A stretch of DNA of 8,077 bases from an uncultured Gemmataceae bacterium (GCA_937922175.1 CAKZUU010000238.1:1-8077), one strand, 5' to 3'. Positions 1 to 6,678 are shown, counted from the stretch's first letter. Translations and numbers: made by a program. The notes: generated by a model not told the origin, from the sequence alone.

Positions 1-374
1 TTCGCGAATTGGCCAATGTCATCGAGCGCGCTCAGATCCTCGCCGAGGGCGACACCATTACCTTGGACGACCTGCCCGACGTCATCGCCGACGCGGCTCA
101 CGCGACGGCCCAACCGTCATCGAGCGAATCGACCGCGCCGAACGTTCCACCCTCGGCGACGCCGGCAGCACCCTTGCCTCGCGCCCCGAAACCTTCGCCT
201 CCTCCCGCCGAACCCGAAGCGACCACATTGCGCGAAATCGAGCGGCGTCATGTGGCCAGGGTCCTCGAGATGCACCACGGCAACAAAGTGCATGCCGCCC
301 GCGCCCTCGGCATCAGCCGACGCGCTCTCTACCGCCTCATCGAGAAGCATCAACTCGATGTGCCCCACCGATGA
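1..374 (+). CDS. Sigma-54-dependent transcriptional activator (NtrC-like), C-terminal part only
   Basis: The reading frame is open at the window edge (first full codon at base 3), so only the last 123 residues are present. It begins RELANVIERA, which matches the conserved end of the AAA+ sigma-54 interaction domain (usually NVREL.N.IERA). The run ILAEGDTITLDDLP follows, as is usual there. Residues about 30-73 form a Pro/Ala/Ser-rich linker of low complexity. Residues 74-118 are a Fis-type DNA-binding domain: a helix TLREIERRHVARVLE, then GNKVHAARALGISRRALYR, close to the family's GNKTRAAELLGISRRTLYR. Proteins of this class use ATP to open sigma-54 promoters after binding upstream enhancer sites. 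The N-terminal sensory or receiver domain lies outside the window, so the signal is unknown. Family assignment is firm, but the specific regulator cannot be named. No strong terminator is visible after the stop, only a weak interrupted hairpin at 454-484. Confidence 0.93.
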   Translation, partial: RELANVIERAQILAEGDTITLDDLPDVIADAAHATAQPSSSESTAPNVPPSATPAAPLPRAPKPSPPPAEPEATTLREIERRHVARVLEMHHGNKVHAARALGISRRALYRLIEKHQLDVPHR

Positions 375-399
375 CGCCGCTCAGCGGTCGCTTCGACGC

Positions 400-597
400 T
401 CAGGGCAACCACATCGGACCAGGTGTTGGATGCGATAACCAGCACTCATTTCGGATCGACCGGTGGTGCTCCGATCGGTCCATCGATGTCTGCGGAGGGG
501 GTTCTGGGGGGCTCCAGCGGTCCTGTCGATTCAGACCCGCTTCCAGCGTATCCAACGTGGAATCGTACAAGAAAAACAACTGACACGGCGTGCTCAT
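400..597 (-). CDS. Small hypothetical protein, 65 aa
   Basis: I do not recognise this protein. The case for a gene is translational and transcriptional context. ATG at 597-595 is preceded by a strong Shine-Dalgarno sequence, GGGAGGAG (611-604), with a 6-base spacer. An extended -10 box, TGCTATGAT, lies at 696-688. The codons favour G or C at the third position and use TTG, TCG and CGA like the neighbours. The N-terminal half (MSTPCQLFFLYDSTLDTLEA) looks protein-like. The C-terminal half is Pro-, Arg- and His-rich and could be disordered. There is no signal peptide or recognisable domain. An in-frame ATG at 654 would add 19 residues but has only a badly spaced GGAG. The gene would be convergent with the sigma-54 activator (25 bases between stops) and divergent from the methyltransferase. 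It may be a chance ORF, because no homology supports it. Confidence 0.42.
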   Translation of the reverse strand: MSTPCQLFFLYDSTLDTLEAGLNRQDRWSPPEPPPQTSMDRSEHHRSIRNECWLSHPTPGPMWLP

Positions 598-687
598 GGC
601 TGACTCCTCCCATTCTCGTCGGAGCAAAACCAAGGCAATTCGTCTGTCAACCATTCTCCACTAGCTGGGAAATCGCCACCTCCTTCG

Positions 688-696
688 ATCATAGCA
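688..696 (-). promoter_or_regulatory. Candidate extended -10 promoter for the minus-strand small gene
   Basis: On the minus strand the sequence reads TGCTATGAT, an extended -10 (TGn plus TATGAT, 5 of 6 to TATAAT). A weak -35-like CTGTCG lies 17 bases upstream (716-711). The predicted start of transcription is near 681, giving an 84-base leader before ATG 597. The leader also contains AAGGAGGTGG (685-676), a near-perfect anti-Shine-Dalgarno match, but it has no start codon at a usable distance. Confidence 0.35.
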
Positions 697-872
697 AACG
701 CGGCCGATTTCGACAGACCGTTTGTCGGTCCGCCCAGGAAGTCGTGATGGATCTAACCCGGTCGTGACGATGCATCGATCCATTTCGATTCCCACGGCAT
801 CGTCGGATCCATCGGCTCGGTGGCCCGAACTCAGGGTTGATCCAATCGCCCCAACCCTTCTCGCCCCTTTCG

Positions 873-878
873 TATACT
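873..878 (+). promoter_or_regulatory. Candidate -10 box giving a leaderless methyltransferase mRNA
   Basis: TATACT (5 of 6 to TATAAT) ends 6 bases before ATG 885, so transcription would start at or next to the A of the start codon. No -35 hexamer is found at 16-18 bases, and no Shine-Dalgarno sequence precedes the ATG. Both facts are expected of a leaderless transcript but do not prove one. Confidence 0.4.
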
Positions 879-884
879 ACCCCG

Positions 885-1979
885 ATGCCGTCCCATCGCA
901 TCGATCGTTCGTTGCCTGCTTGCTACGCGATGGTGCATCGCGGCTTGGAAGAGATTGCCGCCGACGAGATTACCCGTGACTTCGGCGGTGAAGTGAAGAA
1001 AAGCGGGCGCGGGATCGTGGCCTTTCGACTTCCCGAGTTGGATCGAGAATTGCTGCGATTGCGGACCGTCGAGGATGTCTTTCTTCTCGCTTGGGGCAGC
1101 GACGAGTTGCCGTACACGTCCGAGGCATTGGAACGGATCGAGCAATGGACACGGAAGGCACCTTGGCAAGACCTGCTGCGGTGGCATCATGCGATTCATC
1201 CCAAACCTGCGGGAAAACCGACCTATTGGCTGGTGGCGCAAATGGCCGGCCAACATGGCTATCGCCGGATCGATGCACGGAGAGCGTTGGCCCGGGGATT
1301 GGCCGGCGTCTTTCCGTCCCGTTGGCGGATGGCGGAAGCAAACGCCGCCGTCGAAGTTTGGTTGACCATCCAGGGAACTCAAGCCGTCTGCGGATTGAGG
1401 CTCTCCGATCGGACGATGCGGCACCGCCCTTACAAACGCGAACATGTTCCCGCGTCGCTACGGCCCACGGTGGCGGCGGCGATCGTCCGACTCGCCGGTA
1501 CAGGCCCCGGCATGGTGGTCCTGGATTCCATGATGGGAGCCGGCACGATCCTCGCCGAGCAGGCCGAGTGGGCCCGTGAACGTGGCTGGCCCGACCTCCA
1601 CTTGTGGGGAGGCGATCGCGACCGCTTTGCCGTTCAAGCCGCGCTCATCAACCTGCGCCGATTTCGACCGGAAATTCTCGCCCGATGGGACTCGTGTCAA
1701 TTACCTCTTCCCACGAATTCGGTCGATCGTGTCTTGTGCAATCCCCCGTATGGCCGACAACTGGGCACCGAGGAAAACCTCCATGATCTGTACCGTCGCG
1801 CCGTCCACGAGTGGAATCGCGTCCTCAAACCGGCGGGTCGGGCTGTCCTTCTGGTCGGCGATCCCCGACCGTTGCTCGACGCGATTCGCCCCGTCGGTTG
1901 GTCGGCCCAACGACAGTATCGCCTTCGGCTTCTCGGACTCCCTGCTTTCTTGAGTGTCTGGCGGAAACGTGACGATTGA
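885..1979 (+). CDS. THUMP-type class I SAM-dependent RNA methyltransferase (UPF0020/TrmN-like), 364 aa
   Basis: The protein is predicted to transfer a methyl group from S-adenosylmethionine to an exocyclic amine of a nucleotide, most likely guanosine N2 in tRNA or rRNA. Residues about 11-165 look like the N-terminal THUMP-containing RNA-binding region, starting YAMVHRGLEEIAADEI. Residues 183-201 (YKREHVPASLRPTVAAAIV) are the usual entry into the catalytic domain. Motif I is VLDSMMGAGT (212-221), the SAM-binding loop. An acidic motif II follows (GGDRD, 242-246), then the catalytic NPPYG (286-290) typical of amino-methyltransferases. Motif I reads DSMMGAGT where relatives usually have DPMCGSGT, a mild deviation. 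ATG 885 was chosen because it keeps the whole N-terminal domain. An upstream TTG at 837 would add 16 unlikely residues, and ATG 930 would cut into the domain. The gene precedes dcd by 49 bases on the same strand. The exact target base cannot be assigned from sequence. Confidence 0.9.
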   Translation: MPSHRIDRSLPACYAMVHRGLEEIAADEITRDFGGEVKKSGRGIVAFRLPELDRELLRLRTVEDVFLLAWGSDELPYTSEALERIEQWTRKAPWQDLLRWHHAIHPKPAGKPTYWLVAQMAGQHGYRRIDARRALARGLAGVFPSRWRMAEANAAVEVWLTIQGTQAVCGLRLSDRTMRHRPYKREHVPASLRPTVAAAIVRLAGTGPGMVVLDSMMGAGTILAEQAEWARERGWPDLHLWGGDRDRFAVQAALINLRRFRPEILARWDSCQLPLPTNSVDRVLCNPPYGRQLGTEENLHDLYRRAVHEWNRVLKPAGRAVLLVGDPRPLLDAIRPVGWSAQRQYRLRLLGLPAFLSVWRKRDD

Positions 1980-2028
1980 CGAGAATCCTCCCACTTTCCT
2001 GTCGATGTTCTTGTTTTGAGGTGCATCC

Positions 2029-2601
2029 ATGACCATCCTCGCTGATTGGCAAATTGAACGCGACATCAAAATTGTTCCGTTCGCTCCGCAACAAAAGCGG
2101 CCCGGAGTCATCTCTTACGGTGTGACCAGCTACGGCTACGACGTTCGCTTGGGGCGAAAATTCAAGGTCTTCACCAATGCCCGGTGTGCCATCGTCGACC
2201 CGAAGAATTTCGACACGCAATCGTTCATCGACGTTGAAGCGGATGATTGCCTGATCCCACCGAACAGTTTCGCCTTGGCCGAGACGGTCGAGTATTTCGA
2301 GATTCCGCGCGATGTCCTGGCGATCTGCGTGGGGAAGAGCACCTATGCGCGGATCGGGATCATCGTAAATGTGACGCCCCTCGAACCTGAGTGGCGCGGC
2401 AAAATCACCATCGAGATCAGCAACACGACGCCCCTGCCGGCGAGGGTTTACGCTCACGAGGGAATCGCCCAAATCGTCTTTTTGCGAGCCGACCAGGTTT
2501 GCCGGGTCAGCTACGCGGATAAATCGGGGAAATATCAGGACCAAGCCGGCCTGACCTTGCCCTTCGTCCCGGAGGCGCGACAGCTGCGAAACGAGGGCTG
2601 A
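2029..2601 (+). CDS. dcd: dCTP deaminase, 190 aa
   Basis: Dcd deaminates dCTP to dUTP in the cytoplasm, feeding dTMP synthesis after dUTPase action. It belongs to the trimeric dUTPase/dCTP deaminase fold. Visible family motifs are SYGYDVRLG (34-42), GKSTYARIGIIVNVTPLEPEW (102-122, nucleotide and phosphate contacts including S104 and R108), and KITIEISNTTPLP (125-137), where E129 aligns with the catalytic glutamate of E. coli Dcd. The tail KYQDQAGLTLP (168-178) closes over the substrate. The length is normal for the family. ATG 2029 is preceded by GAGGTG (2018-2023) with a 5-base spacer, which fixes the start. Some relatives are bifunctional and also release pyrophosphate to give dUMP. I cannot tell from sequence alone which type this is. 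The next gene downstream is nrdJ, so the two deoxynucleotide genes sit together. A weak hairpin, TTCCT/AGGAA (2628-2643), follows the stop but lacks a T-run. Confidence 0.96.
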   Translation: MTILADWQIERDIKIVPFAPQQKRPGVISYGVTSYGYDVRLGRKFKVFTNARCAIVDPKNFDTQSFIDVEADDCLIPPNSFALAETVEYFEIPRDVLAICVGKSTYARIGIIVNVTPLEPEWRGKITIEISNTTPLPARVYAHEGIAQIVFLRADQVCRVSYADKSGKYQDQAGLTLPFVPEARQLRNEG

Positions 2602-2644
2602 GCGTTAAGGGGCGATGAGATACACAGTTCCTTCACACAGGAAA

Positions 2645-2662
2645 AACGTGATTTGAACGTGA
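2645..2662 (+). repeat. Direct repeat AACGTGA x2 upstream of the nrdJ promoter
   Basis: AACGTGA occurs at 2645-2651 and again at 2656-2662, 11 bases apart, which is one helical turn. A second short direct repeat, ACACAG, lies just upstream (2622-2627 and 2635-2640). The location, just ahead of the A-rich tract and -10 box of nrdJ, suits a regulator site. The sequence does not match the palindromic NrdR box (ACAC-AT-rich-GTGT). It could be chance. Confidence 0.25.
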
Positions 2663-2667
2663 GGCGA

Positions 2668-2719
2668 ACAGAAAAAAGAAAATCGTTTCAGCTGTGATTG
2701 ACATTTGTCTCGCTAGAAT
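2668..2719 (+). promoter_or_regulatory. Candidate nrdJ promoter with A-rich UP-like tract
   Basis: TAGAAT (2714-2719, 5 of 6 to TATAAT) is the best -10 candidate, predicting a start near 2726. The run ACAGAAAAAAGAAAA (2668-2682) then falls at about -58 to -44, the normal place for an UP element. The -35 region at 16 bases is only CTGTGA (2692-2697, 3 of 6). A perfect TTGACA lies at 2698-2703, but only 10 bases from TAGAAT, too close for normal sigma-70 use. The promoter is therefore plausible but its -35 is unresolved. Confidence 0.4.
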
Positions 2720-2725
2720 CGACCA

Positions 2726-2887
2726 TAGGCACCAGTCGAAAGGTTCGACAGGGAAAGGATCGGGAAGGATGCCGCGGTGCATGAGGCGCCAAGGACGTTC
2801 AATGGAGCCGCTCGATTGAGCTGCCCGCAGCGCACGGAGCGGCGTCGTTGACCTTGGCTTTTCGGGTCAACATCGGAATTCCCAGCT
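2726..2887 (+). promoter_or_regulatory. Structured 5' leader of nrdJ (candidate cis-regulatory RNA)
   Basis: Several perfect stems lie in this leader. GTCGAA/TTCGAC pairs at 2735-2740 with 2744-2749. A closing stem GCACC/GGTGC (2729-2733 with 2776-2780) surrounds it. GCCGCTC/GAGCGGC (2807-2813 with 2837-2843) encloses a small GCTG/CAGC hairpin (2820-2831). GTTGACC/GGTCAAC (2847-2853 with 2865-2871) ends 16 bases before the nrdJ start. GGGAA(A)GGAT is repeated at 2751-2760 and 2762-2770. The start codon has no Shine-Dalgarno sequence, so translation may depend on this structure. I looked for the cobalamin riboswitch core and B12 box, expected for a B12-dependent enzyme, and did not find a convincing match. 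Fold and function are inferred by eye. Confidence 0.4.
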
Positions 2888-5800
2888 ATGAAAATTGTTC
2901 GTCGATTTACCCGCGAGGGGGAGGACCCCTGCGCGTCGGTCGTTTTTACCTCCCGCTCGTCCCGCATCGTGAACCCGGATGGCTCGGTCGTCTTCGAGAT
3001 GAAAGACATCGCCGTTCCGGAATCATGGTCGCAAGTGGCAGTGGACGTGCTGGCGCAGAAGTATTTTCGCCGAGCCGGCGTCCCATCCAAGACGGAGCGC
3101 GTTGCCGAGACCGGCGTCCCCGAATGGCTGCGACGTTGCATCCCCGCCGACGGTGCCGCTTTTGGGGGGGAAACGAATTCGCGACAGGTTTTTCATCGAT
3201 TGGCAGGCTGTTGGACCTATTGGGGGTGGAAAGGGGGTTACTTCTCCACCGAGGCCGACGCCCGGGCCTTCTACGACGAAACCGTGTACATGCTGGCCAC
3301 GCAAATGGCCGCCCCGAACAGCCCGCAATGGTTCAATACCGGCTTGCACTGGGCTTACGGCATCGAAGGGCCGCCACAAGGTCATTTCTATGTCGATCCG
3401 GACACCCGACAGGTTCGCCGCTCGACCTCGGCGTATGAGCGACCTGCCCCGCATGCCTGCTTCATCCAAAGCGTCGCCGACGACTTGGTGAATGAAGGCG
3501 GCATCATGGACCTTTGGGTCCGCGAGGCCCGGATCTTCAAGTATGGCTCGGGCACCGGGAGCGATTTCTCCTCGCTGCGCGGCGAAGGCGAACCTCTCTC
3601 CGGCGGAGGGCGTTCCAGCGGTCTGATGAGCTTTCTCAAGATCGGCGACCGGGCCGCCGGCGCCATCAAGTCGGGCGGCACGACTCGTCGCGCCGCCAAA
3701 ATGGTCGTCCTGCAACTCGATCATCCCGACATTGAGGAGTTCATCAACTGGAAAGTGGTCGAGGAGCAAAAAGTTGCCGCCTTGGTAACCGGCTCGAAGC
3801 TATTGAACCGGCATATGAACGCCGTCCTCAAAGCCTGCTCCGAGGGGACCGAACCACAACGATACGAGCCGAAACACAACCCCGTTTTGCGGAAAGCGAT
3901 TCAACAGGCCCGTGCCGACCTCATCCCGGAGAATTACATCGCTCGCGCGATCCAATTGGCCCGTCAAGGAGTCCGCGAAGTCCAAGTCGAAGAGTACAAC
4001 ACAGACTGGACCTCCAAAGCGTATTACACCGTGTCCGGACAGAACAGCAACAACTCCGTCCGCGTTCCGAACTCGTTCATGAAAGCGTTGCAACAGGACG
4101 GCGATTGGCCGCTGTACTGGCGCACCGAAAAAGCCAAGGCCCTGCGGGAGAAACGTGACCCCAAACCTTGTCGCGTGTTGAAGGCCCGAGCACTGTGGGA
4201 TCAGATCGCGTATGCGGCGTGGTCGTGTGCCGACCCCGGCGTGCAATTCGACACGACGATCAACGAATGGCACACCTGCCCCGCCGATGGTCGGATCAAC
4301 GCCAGTAATCCTTGCTCGGAGTACATGTTCCTGGACGACACGGCATGCAATTTGGCCTCAATCAACCTGCTGCGATTCTACGATCCCGTGACCGGCCTTT
4401 TTGACGTCGAATCGTTCCAGCATGTGTGCCGATTGTGGACGATCATCCTGGAAATCTCGGTGTACATGGCCCAATTCCCCAGTGTGCCCGTTGCGCAAAA
4501 GTCGTTCGACTTTCGCACGCTGGGTCTGGGGTACGCCAACCTCGGTGCGTTGTTGATGGTTCAGGGCATCCCCTATGACTCGCCGGAAGGTCGAGCACAG
4601 TGCGGAGCGATCACGGCGTTGATGCATGCTTCGGCCTATTCCATCAGTGCCGAGTTGGCCGCGGAGCTTGGGCCATTCCCCCGCTACTCCGCCAATCGCG
4701 AGGCGATGCTGCGCGTGATTCGTAATCACCGCCGGGCCGCTTACAACGCCGACCCTTCGGAGTATGAAGGATTGACCATCACGCCCGTCGGCATCGACCC
4801 CAACCATTGTCCCGAGTATCTGCTCCGGGCGGCCCGTGCTGAGTGCGATCGCATGTGCGAACTCGGGCAGCAGCACGGCTTCCGCAATGCCCAAGTGACC
4901 GTGATCGCCCCCACGGGCACGATCGCCTTGGTCATGGATTGCGATACCACGGGGATCGAACCCGACTTCGCATTGGTGAAATTCAAGAAACTCGCCGGCG
5001 GTGGTTACTTCAAAATTATCAACCAATCCGTTCCCCCGGCCTTGGCTCGGTTGGGCTATTCGCCCGAGCAAATCGACGACATCGTTCGTTACTGCCGGGG
5101 CACCGGTTCGCTGCAAGGATGTCCGCACATCAATCGCGAGAGCCTCAAGGCGCGAGGTCTACCCGACGAGGTCATCGCTCGGATCGAGGAATCGCTCCCT
5201 CTGACCTTCGAGTTGCCGTTCGCGTTCAACCGTTATGTCATCGGGGACGAGGTGCTCCGAACCTGTTTGGGAATGAGCGACGCCCAGATGGAGTCGCCGC
5301 AACTCGACATCCTCGCCGCGATGGGATTCACCCGTGAACAAATCGCTCAAGCCAATTCGTACGTGTGCGGCACGATGACCATCGAAGGCGCCCCGCACCT
5401 GAAGCCCCAGCATTATCCGGTCTTCGATTGTGCCAACAAATGCGGTCGGACTGGGAAACGTTTCCTGTCCGTCGAGGCGCACATCCGCATGATGGCCGCG
5501 GCCCAACCGTTCATCAGCGGAGCGATCAGCAAAACGATTAATATGCCCTACGAGGCGACAATCGAAGACATCAAGGCGGCGTATCAACTCAGCTGGACGC
5601 TGATGTTGAAAGCCAACGCGATTTATCGCGATGGGTCGAAGCTCAGCCAACCTCTCAACACGGTGACCGACTTGTCATGGGAGGACGAGAAATCCGATCG
5701 GGAAGAGGCGGCCTCGTCCGATCCACCCGTTCGACGTTTCGAGCCCACCGCCGAGCCGGTGCGGGTCGCCGAGAAGATCGTCCATCGGTACATTGCACGG

Positions 5801-6523
5801 CGTCGGCGGCTGCCGGATCGCCGGGCTGGTTACACCCAGAAGTGCCGAATCGGCAATCACAAGATGTATCTACGAACAGGAGAATACGAGGATGGATCGC
5901 TCGGCGAAATCTTCATCGACATGCACAAAGAGGGCGCGGCCTTCCGCAGCATGACCAACTGTTTCGCCATCGCGGTCAGTCTTGGCCTGCAGCATGGGGT
6001 GCCGTTGGAAGAATTCGTCGATGCCTTCATCTTTACCCGCTTCGAGCCGAACGGCGTGGTCCTGGGCAACCCTCACATCAAGATGACCACGTCGATCATC
6101 GACTACATCTTCCGCGAGCTGGCGATCAGCTACCTCGACCGGCACGATCTCGCTCATGTGTCGCCCGAAGACCTTCGCGGCGACGCCCTGCATCAGCAGG
6201 ATCGAATCGAAACCGACTTTGAAGACGAAGAAATCGTCGCCGAACGACTCGTGGAGCCGCAGCAAACTCCGAATCGAGCCTTCAGCCATCCAAAGACGAC
6301 TCATTTGAAGCCGTTCAATCGAAATGGACACGGACCGGGAAATAATCCAGGTCGAACGTCCCAAGCCTCGGCGGCGACTCTGCCCTCGGCGGACAAGGTT
6401 CGCCTTGCCCGCCTCAAAGGGTACGAGGGCGACCCCTGCCCCGAGTGCGGCCAACTGACCCTCGTCCGGAGTGGCGCCTGCTGCAAATGTGACACGTGCG
6501 GGGCGACATCCGGTTGCAGTTAA
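2888..6523 (+). CDS. nrdJ: Adenosylcobalamin-dependent (class II) ribonucleotide reductase, 1211 aa
   Basis: NrdJ reduces ribonucleotides to deoxyribonucleotides with a thiyl radical generated from adenosylcobalamin, so it needs no oxygen and no separate radical subunit. Active-site residues are all present. C191 (HACFIQSV) and C487 (TACNLASINL) are the redox pair. NPCSE (474-478) carries the radical cysteine C476 with N474 and E478. Other family signatures are GSGTGSDFSSLRG (220-232), KSGGTTRRAAKMV (261-273), APTGTIALVMDCDTTGIEPDF (674-694) and NKCGRTGKRF (850-859). Residues about 930-980 are a charged, Arg-rich linker. Residues about 984-1085 match the TSCPD-type domain (MYLRTGEYEDGSLGEIFIDM). 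A low-complexity stretch (about 1110-1168) leads to a zinc-ribbon-like tail, CPEC...CCKCDTC...GCS, whose cysteines probably re-reduce the active site. The length is normal for the long bacterial NrdJ type. ATG 2888 gives the usual MKIVRRFT start but lacks a Shine-Dalgarno sequence. The reading frame is intact throughout. Confidence 0.97.
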   Translation: MKIVRRFTREGEDPCASVVFTSRSSRIVNPDGSVVFEMKDIAVPESWSQVAVDVLAQKYFRRAGVPSKTERVAETGVPEWLRRCIPADGAAFGGETNSRQVFHRLAGCWTYWGWKGGYFSTEADARAFYDETVYMLATQMAAPNSPQWFNTGLHWAYGIEGPPQGHFYVDPDTRQVRRSTSAYERPAPHACFIQSVADDLVNEGGIMDLWVREARIFKYGSGTGSDFSSLRGEGEPLSGGGRSSGLMSFLKIGDRAAGAIKSGGTTRRAAKMVVLQLDHPDIEEFINWKVVEEQKVAALVTGSKLLNRHMNAVLKACSEGTEPQRYEPKHNPVLRKAIQQARADLIPENYIARAIQLARQGVREVQVEEYNTDWTSKAYYTVSGQNSNNSVRVPNSFMKALQQDGDWPLYWRTEKAKALREKRDPKPCRVLKARALWDQIAYAAWSCADPGVQFDTTINEWHTCPADGRINASNPCSEYMFLDDTACNLASINLLRFYDPVTGLFDVESFQHVCRLWTIILEISVYMAQFPSVPVAQKSFDFRTLGLGYANLGALLMVQGIPYDSPEGRAQCGAITALMHASAYSISAELAAELGPFPRYSANREAMLRVIRNHRRAAYNADPSEYEGLTITPVGIDPNHCPEYLLRAARAECDRMCELGQQHGFRNAQVTVIAPTGTIALVMDCDTTGIEPDFALVKFKKLAGGGYFKIINQSVPPALARLGYSPEQIDDIVRYCRGTGSLQGCPHINRESLKARGLPDEVIARIEESLPLTFELPFAFNRYVIGDEVLRTCLGMSDAQMESPQLDILAAMGFTREQIAQANSYVCGTMTIEGAPHLKPQHYPVFDCANKCGRTGKRFLSVEAHIRMMAAAQPFISGAISKTINMPYEATIEDIKAAYQLSWTLMLKANAIYRDGSKLSQPLNTVTDLSWEDEKSDREEAASSDPPVRRFEPTAEPVRVAEKIVHRYIARRRRLPDRRAGYTQKCRIGNHKMYLRTGEYEDGSLGEIFIDMHKEGAAFRSMTNCFAIAVSLGLQHGVPLEEFVDAFIFTRFEPNGVVLGNPHIKMTTSIIDYIFRELAISYLDRHDLAHVSPEDLRGDALHQQDRIETDFEDEEIVAERLVEPQQTPNRAFSHPKTTHLKPFNRNGHGPGNNPGRTSQASAATLPSADKVRLARLKGYEGDPCPECGQLTLVRSGACCKCDTCGATSGCS

Positions 6524-6542
6524 CACCGCGCACGACCACTTC

Positions 6543-6571
6543 GCCCCCTCCGATTGTCGTTGCGAGGGGGC
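6543..6571 (+). terminator. Hairpin terminator candidate after nrdJ
   Basis: GCCCCCTC (6543-6550) pairs perfectly with GAGGGGGC (6564-6571), 8 base pairs, and the loop can form an extra CGA/TCG stem. It starts 19 bases after the nrdJ stop. There is no T-run after it, so it may work with Rho or only as an RNA end-protecting structure. Confidence 0.55.
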
Positions 6572-6599
6572 CTCGAATTCTCCGTGCCCGGAGAAACGA

Positions 6600-6644
6600 A
6601 ACAGGGGCGACAGTCTCTTGTCAGGAGTAACCGCCGCCCCTGTT
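6600..6644 (-). terminator. Terminator for the convergent minus-strand gene
   Basis: AACAGGGGCG (6600-6609) and CGCCCCTGTT (6635-6644) form a perfect 10-base-pair stem, with an inner GACA/TGTC pairing (6609-6612 with 6619-6622). Read on the minus strand it follows the small secreted-protein gene by about 34 bases and is followed by a T-rich TTTCGTTTCTC, as in an intrinsic terminator. It could also act as a second stop for nrdJ transcripts from the other side. Confidence 0.65.
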
Positions 6645-6678
6645 CGCTCGTCAAGCGTCTTCGTCCTGGTCTGAAGAG

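Noticed and set aside
454..484. Terminator of the sigma-54 activator
   Set aside because: The stem is short (5 plus 3 pairs with a mismatch) with no T-run, and it lies inside the candidate minus-strand gene.
711..730. Overlapping hairpins CGACA/TGTCG and GACCG/CGGTC
   Set aside because: Two mutually exclusive 5-base-pair stems with no conserved context. They are easily expected by chance at this base composition.
423..767. Plus-strand open frame of 114 aa in the first gap
   Set aside because: Composition is random-looking, no ribosome site precedes it, and it lies opposite the better-supported minus-strand small gene.
2622..2643. NrdR box
   Set aside because: ACACAG occurs twice but as a direct repeat, not as the palindromic ACAC...GTGT pair.
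2726..2846. Adenosylcobalamin riboswitch
   Set aside because: GGGAA and GCTGCCCGCAG recall parts of the core, but the spacing and the B12 box do not fit, so the specific call is not supported by eye.
5870..6526. Long minus-strand open frames opposite nrdJ
   Set aside because: These are shadows of a GC-rich coding strand. nrdJ is intact and fully conserved across this span.
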